Below, one piece after another: positions 1 through 5,724 of a DNA stretch of 22,654 nucleotides. This stretch comes from a virus, in the IMG/VR virus record IMGVR_UViG_3300009509_000362, positions 1 to 22,654 of that record. One strand, written 5' to 3'. Numbering within the stretch: position 1 is the first letter of the stretch; every line of letters starts with the position of its first letter. A model generated the notes under the pieces. It saw only the letters and a program-made list of their open reading frames with translations, did no database searches and had not been told where the DNA came from. The position numbers and the translations under genes are program-made.

Positions 1-20
1 GGCTCCGCCCGCACATCAGA

Positions 21-47
21 GCCATGCGCCCATCAGTGGCGCATGGC
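21..47. repeat. Perfect 10-bp inverted repeat (hairpin H1)
   Basis: Bases 21-30 (gccatgcgcc) are the exact reverse complement of 38-47, with the 7-base loop catcagt. It is the first of several hairpins in the non-coding first 300 bases. No T-tract follows, so it is not a typical intrinsic terminator on this strand. Its role is unknown: RNA structure, a protein-binding palindrome or part of a packaging or replication site are all possible. Confidence 0.75.
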
Positions 48-54
48 AGGCATC

Positions 55-70
55 GCCCCCCGCAGGGGGC
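55..70. repeat. GC-only hairpin H2
   Basis: Bases 55-60 (gccccc) pair with 65-70 (gggggc) around the tetraloop cgca. It is short but very stable and lies 8 bases after H1. Function is unknown; it belongs to the hairpin cluster at 21-102. Confidence 0.55.
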
Positions 71-81
71 CGACGCAAAGG

Positions 82-102
82 AGTACCCCTGCGGGGTACC
101 AG
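82..102. repeat. Hairpin H3 carrying copy A of the GGGGTACCAG repeat
   Basis: Bases 83-89 (gtacccc) pair perfectly with 93-99 (ggggtac) around the loop tgc. The 3' arm belongs to the 10-base word ggggtaccag at 93-102, which recurs exactly 200 bases later at 293-302. In both places an upstream tacccct can pair with it. The two copies bracket the three-way-junction element at 157-281. Confidence 0.65.
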
Positions 103-156
103 CCCAACCAAGCAGCGGTTGACACATCAACAACAGGCCGCTCCACGCCACCCACC

Positions 157-281
157 GGGGTAGTCACGGACGACGGGATGAAACCTGAAAGGTTTCACCC
201 CGTCGACCTAAAGGAACATCACCCTCGCTGCCATCAATCTTCGATTGAGGCAGCGAAGCGTGATGTTCCTTTGACTACCCC
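157..281 (+). ncRNA. Three-way-junction structured element (RNA candidate)
   Basis: Three helices fit together without conflict. P1 is 157-165 with 273-281, nine perfect pairs. P2 is 171-186 with 190-205, sixteen positions with one A-C mismatch and a GAA loop. P3 is 210-222 with 260-272, thirteen perfect pairs, continuing through a small internal loop into 226-232 with 249-255 and 234-239 with 243-248, capped by TTC. P3 and P1 abut on the 3' side with no unpaired base; the other linkers are 5 and 4 bases. No ORF here looks real. The strand is assigned by the direction of the genes; the inverted repeats alone would allow either strand, or a DNA cruciform. Phi29-type phages encode a three-way-junction packaging RNA near a genome end, but equating the two is speculation. 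Confidence 0.6.
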
Positions 282-302
282 TATGTAAACAGGGGGTACC
301 AG
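276..302. repeat. Alternative hairpin and copy B of the GGGGTACCAG repeat
   Basis: The word ggggtaccag at 293-302 repeats 93-102 exactly. The upstream segment 276-282 (tacccct) can pair with 292-298 (gggggta), with one T-G wobble, around a 9-base loop. Bases 276-281 are also part of helix P1 of the three-way junction, so the two pairings exclude each other. Confidence 0.45.
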
Positions 303-320
303 ATAAGAATGTACGTAGGT

Positions 321-381
321 CTTTGGGTTGTGGTTGGTAAGTGTGGGTGGTGTGTGGTGTGTTGTGCGGTTGGGTGTGGTT
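321..381 (+). other. GT-rich strand (almost no A or C)
   Basis: Over about 60 bases the + strand is nearly all G and T, with only the AA at 339-340 and one C near 367. It contains many GG and GGG runs. The composition differs sharply from the genes and suggests a strand-asymmetric site such as G-quadruplex-forming, packaging or replication-related DNA. No conserved motif identifies it. A doubtful ORF (341-640) begins inside it. Confidence 0.45.
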
Positions 382-640
382 TCCGGCACATGCTTACGCC
401 ATGGTGGTGGGGGCCGCTGCTTGCGGAGCCTTGAGTTGCGTCGGACTGGCTCGCTTCTGGTCCGACCGGCGCTCAAGGGCTTGGTGCGCCGTGGTGGCGG
501 TTAGGGATCTTGGCTGGACATGGGGGTTCCTGTTTCGTATGATGTATGCGAAGGACGTTGCATCCTCTGACAGTATCGCCCTCCCAGGCGTCTGTCAATC
601 GCAGGCTGGACATCTGCGAGTGAGGCTCCTTCGTATGTAG
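341..640 (+). CDS. Doubtful small membrane-protein ORF
   Basis: An open frame of 99 codons from GTG at 341, directly after an in-frame TAA; an internal ATG at 401 would give 79 residues. The first 40 or so residues are hydrophobic and could form one or two membrane segments, followed by a basic stretch (RFWSDRRSRAW). Against it, the 5' part is translated from the GT-rich tract, which yields Val, Trp, Cys and Gly by composition alone. Neither start has a visible ribosome-binding site, and the strong promoter at 515-543 lies inside the frame. I do not recognise a family. A holin-like protein is conceivable, but I consider this more likely non-coding. Confidence 0.2.
   Translation: MWVVCGVLCGWVWFPAHAYAMVVGAAACGALSCVGLARFWSDRRSRAWCAVVAVRDLGWTWGFLFRMMYAKDVASSDSIALPGVCQSQAGHLRVRLLRM
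515..543 (+). promoter_or_regulatory. Sigma70-type promoter for the structural operon
   Basis: TGGACA at 515-520 (5 of 6 to the -35 consensus) and TATGAT at 538-543 (5 of 6 to the -10 consensus) are separated by exactly 17 bases. Transcription would start near 550 and read into the terminase gene with a leader of about 130 bases. It is the best promoter match I found, and it sits where the long co-directional operon needs one. Confidence 0.6.
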
Positions 641-642
641 AT

Positions 643-674
643 CGGAGGCCCGCTGCACTGACGGCGGGCTTCCG
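643..674 (+). promoter_or_regulatory. Leader hairpin just upstream of the terminase start
   Basis: Bases 643-653 pair with 664-674 over 11 positions (one G-T wobble), with a 10-base loop. The stem ends 6 bases before the ATG at 681. Its 5' arm contains GGAGG (644-648), the only good Shine-Dalgarno-like sequence upstream of the gene, but this is 32 bases from the start and buried in the stem. No T-run follows, so a terminator is unlikely. It may modulate terminase translation. Confidence 0.5.
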
Positions 675-680
675 GTCGTT

Positions 681-2783
681 ATGCTGGTTTCGATGCCTGA
701 CTATGCGGTTGATCAGGGGAACTTTCGTCCTCGTCGGAAGTGCCAGCTCGATGGGTGTAATCGGGAGATCCCGGTGAGCCGGTATCGGTCGTTGTATTGC
801 ACGGATTCGCATAAGAACAGGGCGAAGGATCTGCGGAAGGCTGAGCGGGCCCGGTTGAAGAAGTTGGCTGAGTCGGATGGGACCGCTTTGCCGGCGACGA
901 TGCAGGATCGGATGAACTCCCGTCAGCGGAAGGGGAAGATCTACAAGCAGTTGTTGGAGACGGGGATCTCTGCCGAGTTGCTTGCCGAGCGGGTGACGCC
1001 GACGATTGCGGCGCAGATGTTGAACACGTCGGTGGCGGAGATCATGCGGGCGTTGTCGGCTATCCGGTGGGATGAGGCTCGTAGGGAGGCTGCCGAGAAC
1101 TGGAGGATGGACGACGACGTGGCAGCCCTGTTCCCTGTTTCGCTGTTCGATGAACTGGCAGGGTTGGGGTTGGCTGCGGAGGGAACATCCCGGTTCGACG
1201 AGATCGTCGGTGAGCTCGTCGATGCGTGGGAGGCGTTCCAGGGCCGGTACTTCACGATCGGGTCGCTTCAGCTGCCGATGATCGTCAAGGACTTCCACCG
1301 TGAGTGGGTTGGCGAGATGATCGTGGCAGTCGTCTTCGGGTTGAAGGTGCTGATCATCGCCCCTCCCCGGCATGGCAAGACCGAGGTGCTGATGCGGTTC
1401 CTCGAATGGCTGTACATCATGTTCCCGAATCGTCAAACGTTGTGGGTCGGGTCGTCGACGCCGCTGGTGCGCAACATGGCGTCGGGGATCAAGGAGAACT
1501 TCCAGCTGAACGAGAAGCTCCGTACCGAAGTGTTACCACCGGGTGCCACGTTCGTCCCGTCCCGGCAAGACCCGAACCGTCCGTGGGGTACGAACGAGTT
1601 CACGTTGGCGACCCGTACCGCCATCGGGTTGAAGTCGCCGACGATGACGGCGCTCGGTGCGAAGGCGTCGATCCCCGGACGTGACGTCACCGACCTTGTC
1701 ATCGACGACCTTGAAGATCTCGACTCTGTCACCGACGATGTCCAACGGCACAAACGTCGGGAGAAACATGGTGAGATCATGGAGCGGAAGGAACCGACCA
1801 CATGGTGTGTCACCATCTGTTCCCGTCAGCATCCCGAGGACATCCCGTCGTATCTGATGCAGAAGGAAGGCGACGAGGCGTGGCGTGTCCTCGAGTATTC
1901 GGCACATGCCGACTGGTGTGACCTGGACCCTGACATTGCCGACGGGCACGACGACAACGGTTGTGTCCTGTTCCCCGAGGTGCGACCGTACTCGTGGATC
2001 TTGGAACGCAAAACCGAATACGAATCGCTTGGCCTTCCCGGCCGTTTCGAGATGCGTATCTTGAACAAGCCGATGCCGACGACCGGGCTTGTGTTCCGCA
2101 TCGGTGAGATCCGTGAACGCTGCTTGGACCATTCCCGTTCGGTGGGTGTCGACGGTCTGCCACCGATGACGATGATCGCAGGGATCGACCCTGCGTCCCG
2201 TCAGACACAGGCTGCCTTTGCATGGGGGTGGACGTCGACGACGAAGTATGTGATCGACCTTGAGACGCAACGTGCCGGCGGGTTCGCAGGCGCATTCGAA
2301 CTGATCGAGGAATGGTTGCACCGTTACGGCATCGACACGTTCGTGTATGAGGACAACTCGACACAAATCGAGTTCTTCAGGGATCCCCGTTTCTACGCTC
2401 TCAAGTCGAAGTATCCGGGTCTCCAGATCCTGCCCCATACGACGGGTGCCAACAAGCATGACCCCGAGTTGGGGATCACGACGATGGCACCGGACTTCCA
2501 CAATGGAAACGTGAACCTTCCCTACGGTGACCCTGAGTCACGCAAGAAGGTGAACGAGTACCTTGCCCAGTTGGCCACATGGTCGACGGACAAGAAGATG
2601 ACCCGTCGGGGAAAGACCGACATCAAGATGGCGTCATGGTTCCCATGGCCTCGCTTGCTGCTGTGGGACCGCAAAGCACTCGCCGACGGGCCCATCAATG
2701 TGAGAGAGAGTGCAGGGAATCCGTATCCGATGTCGTATCCTGATCTGAACGACTTCTCCCAGATGAACGAGGCGCCCTGGTGA
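681..2783 (+). CDS. terL: Terminase large subunit (packaging ATPase/nuclease)
   Basis: The motor that pumps DNA through the portal and cuts it. The ATPase domain shows a Walker A motif PPRHGKT (residues 228-234), a Walker B region LVIDDLED (339-346) and a coupling-motif-like TICSRQH (378-384). The C-terminal RNase H-like nuclease has candidate acidic residues in GIDPA (D503), VYEDN (E557, D558) and TDIKM (D647). At 700 residues it is longer than many terminases. The extra N-terminus has a C-x4-C-x13-C-x3-H pattern (C21, C26, C40, H44) and an HTH-like stretch near 106-128, which could supply the DNA-binding role of a small terminase. The start is uncertain: ATG 681 and ATG 693 both lack a close ribosome-binding site. 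The stop overlaps the portal start by 4 bases. Confidence 0.95.
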   Translation: MLVSMPDYAVDQGNFRPRRKCQLDGCNREIPVSRYRSLYCTDSHKNRAKDLRKAERARLKKLAESDGTALPATMQDRMNSRQRKGKIYKQLLETGISAELLAERVTPTIAAQMLNTSVAEIMRALSAIRWDEARREAAENWRMDDDVAALFPVSLFDELAGLGLAAEGTSRFDEIVGELVDAWEAFQGRYFTIGSLQLPMIVKDFHREWVGEMIVAVVFGLKVLIIAPPRHGKTEVLMRFLEWLYIMFPNRQTLWVGSSTPLVRNMASGIKENFQLNEKLRTEVLPPGATFVPSRQDPNRPWGTNEFTLATRTAIGLKSPTMTALGAKASIPGRDVTDLVIDDLEDLDSVTDDVQRHKRREKHGEIMERKEPTTWCVTICSRQHPEDIPSYLMQKEGDEAWRVLEYSAHADWCDLDPDIADGHDDNGCVLFPEVRPYSWILERKTEYESLGLPGRFEMRILNKPMPTTGLVFRIGEIRERCLDHSRSVGVDGLPPMTMIAGIDPASRQTQAAFAWGWTSTTKYVIDLETQRAGGFAGAFELIEEWLHRYGIDTFVYEDNSTQIEFFRDPRFYALKSKYPGLQILPHTTGANKHDPELGITTMAPDFHNGNVNLPYGDPESRKKVNEYLAQLATWSTDKKMTRRGKTDIKMASWFPWPRLLLWDRKALADGPINVRESAGNPYPMSYPDLNDFSQMNEAPW

Positions 2784-4615
2784 GCACACGACTTGACGAC
2801 ACGTATGTCCTTCAACGGGTCGACGACCTCAACCGCTCCAACCAAGACCAGTTCCGAGACAAGTGGCGTATCCGTTCCATCATGGATGGCGGCCCTGACG
2901 GTGTGATCGCTGTCATGCTGTGGGACAAGGGTGGCCGTGACCGTATCTCACGGGACGACGCCCTCCGCATGATCGGCACCGACCTGCCCACAGTGAACCT
3001 TGCACTGTCCGGACTTGACCGTCTCGGGCAGATGGTGGGACGGCTCGCCACATTGAAACCGCCGAAAGCGGACGACCTGACACAGCGGGAACGGAACCAG
3101 CGCCGCATCGAAATCCTCGACATGTGGGATGCGGAACAGAAACTCGAACTGATGATGCCACAGCTGGCACGGTGGCTCCCCGGCTACTCGTTCGGGTTCA
3201 TGTCGATGACGCAAGGCAAGAACAGTTTCGGTGAGTGGTATCCGAAGCTGCATCTGCGTGACTCGTATGACGTGTCCCCCGGCTACTTCGGTGCCGACCA
3301 GTCACCCAAGGATGTTGTCGCCAACAGGGTCGTCCCGCTGTACCAGCTCAAACACATCTACCCGGAGCTGCCATGGGACACCTACGAGTCGGACCTGCGG
3401 GTGAAGCGGCCACAGAACCGTATCGCTGCGATGGACCTGCGCAACTCGTCAGGGGCTTCCGTCGCCTATGACGGTCAACGCACATGGGAGGGGCCACGTA
3501 CCGGGATCCGCATCGCTGAATACTCATGCGAGTCGGGCCGGTACGTTGTCATCCCCGAGTTCGACACCTGCGTCGAGTACATCCCGAACATGTTGGATCA
3601 GCTGCCGTTCGTGTTCGGCAAGCGGATCTCGTTCAACAAACTCCAGTCGGCCTACTCGCAGATCATCGGGCTGATGTCGATGCACGCCAAGTTGAACATC
3701 TTGGGGATGATCGCCTCCGAAGACTCGACGTTCCGTGAGACGAACATCATCGGCGAGCTCGTCGGTGAGGAGTATCAGCGGGGCCGCAAGGGCATCAACA
3801 TGTTCCTCCCCGGCACCCGCATCGAACGGCTGTCAGGGGATCAGGCGCAACAGGTGTGGGCGCAGATCGACCGTATCGAACGGCAGCTCCGCATCGGGAT
3901 GAACTACGACGTTCAGCAGGACGGTACGTCACCCAACTCGTTCGCCACTGGCCAGGGAATGCGTGAACTCCAAACAGCGTCGGCGAACAACGTCCGTGAG
4001 TATCAGACCGTTCTGCGGTACATGATGCAGGACGCCGACTCGAAACGTCTCGAGTTTGCAGAGAAGGCGTACCAGTCGCAGAAGCGCAGCTACTGGGATA
4101 TGCGTGGCGACAAGAAGACGTACCGTGCCTCCACGGCCATCAACGGCGACTACCGGACCCGCCGTGTGTACGGGGCGATGGCAACATTCGACGACCAGCT
4201 CAAGATCGTCGTCGGCCTTCAGCTGCTCCAAGGTCAGGCAATCGACGTCGAAACGTTGCAAGAGAACATCGACGGGCTCGAGGATCTGCCTTTGATCAAC
4301 GAGCGGATCGCACGGCGTCAGGCCAAGGATGTGCTGTTCGAACGGCTGCGGATGCGTGCCGAGCAGGATCCACGGGCCGACGCTGCCTTGACCCAGATCA
4401 TCCTGAACCCCCGTGACGAAGCTAAGATCCTTGTTGAATACTTCGCACCCGAGGTCGAGGAAGGGGAGGAGGGGCCGCCGATGGCGTTCCCACCGCAACC
4501 ACCCGGACTCGCTATGGGCGAAGGTGGCGCACCACCGGAGGCGTTCTCCACCGTGCTGTCGAGGCTGGAAGGCGATCAGGCCAACCTCGGAGTCCAGACC
4601 GTCGGAGCTTTGTAA
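2780..4615 (+). CDS. Portal protein
   Basis: Predicted dodecameric ring at the head vertex through which DNA is packaged and ejected. I assign it from its place directly after the terminase, its 611-residue length and its alpha-helix-rich, portal-like composition. The central region (about residues 275-450) has long helices and an NSFATGQGMRELQ segment of the kind seen in the portal wing/stem. The C-terminal 55 or so residues are acidic then Pro/Gly-rich (EVEEGEEGPP), probably disordered. The GTG start at 2780 overlaps the terminase TGA, with a GAGG at 2769-2772. No catalytic motif is expected. I cannot name the portal subfamily from the sequence alone. Confidence 0.85.
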   Translation: MSTRLDDTYVLQRVDDLNRSNQDQFRDKWRIRSIMDGGPDGVIAVMLWDKGGRDRISRDDALRMIGTDLPTVNLALSGLDRLGQMVGRLATLKPPKADDLTQRERNQRRIEILDMWDAEQKLELMMPQLARWLPGYSFGFMSMTQGKNSFGEWYPKLHLRDSYDVSPGYFGADQSPKDVVANRVVPLYQLKHIYPELPWDTYESDLRVKRPQNRIAAMDLRNSSGASVAYDGQRTWEGPRTGIRIAEYSCESGRYVVIPEFDTCVEYIPNMLDQLPFVFGKRISFNKLQSAYSQIIGLMSMHAKLNILGMIASEDSTFRETNIIGELVGEEYQRGRKGINMFLPGTRIERLSGDQAQQVWAQIDRIERQLRIGMNYDVQQDGTSPNSFATGQGMRELQTASANNVREYQTVLRYMMQDADSKRLEFAEKAYQSQKRSYWDMRGDKKTYRASTAINGDYRTRRVYGAMATFDDQLKIVVGLQLLQGQAIDVETLQENIDGLEDLPLINERIARRQAKDVLFERLRMRAEQDPRADAALTQIILNPRDEAKILVEYFAPEVEEGEEGPPMAFPPQPPGLAMGEGGAPPEAFSTVLSRLEGDQANLGVQTVGAL

Positions 4616-4624
4616 GGAGAACGC

Positions 4625-4996
4625 ATGGCAAGCAAGCGAACCATTGGTGAGGAACACATCGACGCCCCCATCGTCCTTGACGGTGAAGGCCTCCCCGACG
4701 TCGATGTGACCACCATCGAGGAACCCCCTGCGGTCCAGCTGGCACCGACAGAGGTCGAGAACGTCACCGACGGTGACATGACCCGCACATGGGGTCCGTT
4801 CAACGACTACACGTTCGTGTCGACATCGTGGGGTGAATACGGTGTCCCGAAGGGCAAGGTGCTGTTCTTCAACGTCGAGGACGTGTGGGACAACAAGGAG
4901 AAGCGGTTCGACCGTCGCCCGATGCCGTACTACGTCAACCCTGGCGAACCGCTGGTCCCGGTCAAGCCGAACCTTCCCAACACGATTGAGAGATAG
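4625..4996 (+). CDS. Small acidic head-region protein, unknown function
   Basis: A 123-residue protein with a good ribosome-binding site: the portal stop TAA (4613-4615) is part of TAAGGAGA, four bases before the ATG. The first 50 residues are acidic and Val/Pro/Thr-rich. The second half is aromatic and probably beta-structured (FNDYTFVSTSWGEYG, VLFFNVEDVW). I do not recognise the family. Its position between portal and the small fibre-like gene suggests a virion or assembly role, such as a head-vertex component, but this rests on context only. Confidence 0.75.
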   Translation: MASKRTIGEEHIDAPIVLDGEGLPDVDVTTIEEPPAVQLAPTEVENVTDGDMTRTWGPFNDYTFVSTSWGEYGVPKGKVLFFNVEDVWDNKEKRFDRRPMPYYVNPGEPLVPVKPNLPNTIER

Positions 4997-5005
4997 GACA
5001 CCATC

Positions 5006-5308
5006 ATGACCATGAACCGTGGAGCCGTCATCCTTGCAGGATCAGGAACGCCAGAGTCAGCTGTTGAAGGCCCGATCGGGGCGCTGTACCTTGACCAGAC
5101 AAACGGTGCCGCCTATGTGAAGACAACGGTTGCCACGGTTCTGACAGGCTGGTCACTTGTCGGTTCAGCCACACTCACCTATACCGATGCGACACGGCCC
5201 GACCCGACAACGGTGCCAATCGGAACCATGATCTTCAACACGCAAGACGGGTTCCCGAACTGGTCCGATGGCACCAACTGGGTCACCAGTGCAGGAGTCA
5301 CCACCTGA
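5006..5308 (+). CDS. Small beta-rich fibre-type virion protein
   Basis: A 100-residue protein with two copies of a pattern common in phage fibre and tail proteins. The first is GSGTPESAVEGPIGALYLDQ (residues 12-31) followed by GAAYVKT. The second is DPTTVPIGTMIFNTQDG (about 66-82) followed by WSDGTNWVTS. These motifs typically form short beta-hairpin units in trimeric fibres or decoration proteins. The ATG at 5006 has AGGA at 4995-4998, seven bases upstream, which favours it over the ATG at 5012. The stop overlaps the next start by one base (TGATG). Its exact place in the virion is unknown. Confidence 0.75.
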   Translation: MTMNRGAVILAGSGTPESAVEGPIGALYLDQTNGAAYVKTTVATVLTGWSLVGSATLTYTDATRPDPTTVPIGTMIFNTQDGFPNWSDGTNWVTSAGVTT

Positions 5309-5724
5309 TGGCACGGGGCGGCTACCGGAAGCCAGCCAGCCCTGCACCAGTGTCCCTCCCACAGTCCGGTGCCCGCACCGACGGTGGGGCAGGGCAGCCC
5401 ATCCGACTCGCATCGAATCAGGCATACGGTGAACGGCAAGCGATGGAAGCAGCCCAAGCGGCTGCGCCGATGGCAGCCGGTGAGGGAACCCCGACGGGGG
5501 GTTCCTCTCCGGCTCCGTCCGGAACGCCGACTACCCCCGCTGCGATGATGGCCGGTCTCGGCCCGATGCCCAACGTGTTCGCACCGACGAACCGGCCCAA
5601 CGAACCACTGGGCCCGTCCGGTCCCAACCCGGCCACACTCGGTGAGATCCCCGCCGATGCGATCCTGCGTCGTCTCTACGCCGCCTACCCGAACCCTTAC
5701 ATCGCTCGACTGCTCAAGCCATGA
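5308..5724 (+). CDS. MARGGY-type low-complexity phage protein
   Basis: A 138-residue protein rich in Pro, Ala and Gly, beginning MARGGYRKP and containing SGARTDGGAGQPIR. I recognise this N-terminal pattern from many phage structural operons, where such proteins sit near the portal and lack an assigned function. Most of the chain looks disordered; only the last 25 residues (ADAILRRLYAAYPNPYIARL) look helical. It starts one base inside the previous gene and ends in an ATGA overlap with the giant gene, so translation is probably coupled. A strong hairpin (5477-5512) lies within the coding sequence. A linker or scaffold-like role is possible but unsupported. Confidence 0.75.
   Translation: MARGGYRKPASPAPVSLPQSGARTDGGAGQPIRLASNQAYGERQAMEAAQAAAPMAAGEGTPTGGSSPAPSGTPTTPAAMMAGLGPMPNVFAPTNRPNEPLGPSGPNPATLGEIPADAILRRLYAAYPNPYIARLLKP
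5477..5512 (+). repeat. Intragenic hairpin in the MARGGY-type gene
   Basis: Arms 5477-5492 and 5498-5512 pair over 14 positions (4 + 3 + 7, with one T-T mismatch and one bulged G) around gacgg. It lies in the Gly/Pro/Ser-rich part, about 210 bases upstream of the giant gene. It could be a by-product of glycine and proline codons, or a polarity or mRNA-processing element. Confidence 0.4.

Noticed and set aside
119-124. Perfect -35 word TTGACA in the upstream hairpin region
   Set aside because: No acceptable -10 sequence occurs 16-18 bases downstream (the area reads ctccacgcca), so it is not called a promoter.
43-288. 81-residue open frame on the + strand through the hairpin cluster
   Set aside because: It runs across the inverted repeats and three-way junction, has a low-complexity Pro/Thr/Arg composition and no ribosome-binding site.
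501-1436. 311-residue open frame on the - strand overlapping the terminase
   Set aside because: It is the antisense of a well-supported terminase N-terminus, with a His/Pro/Arg/Leu-rich composition typical of shadow frames. The same applies to the long - strand frames opposite the giant gene and the capsid gene.
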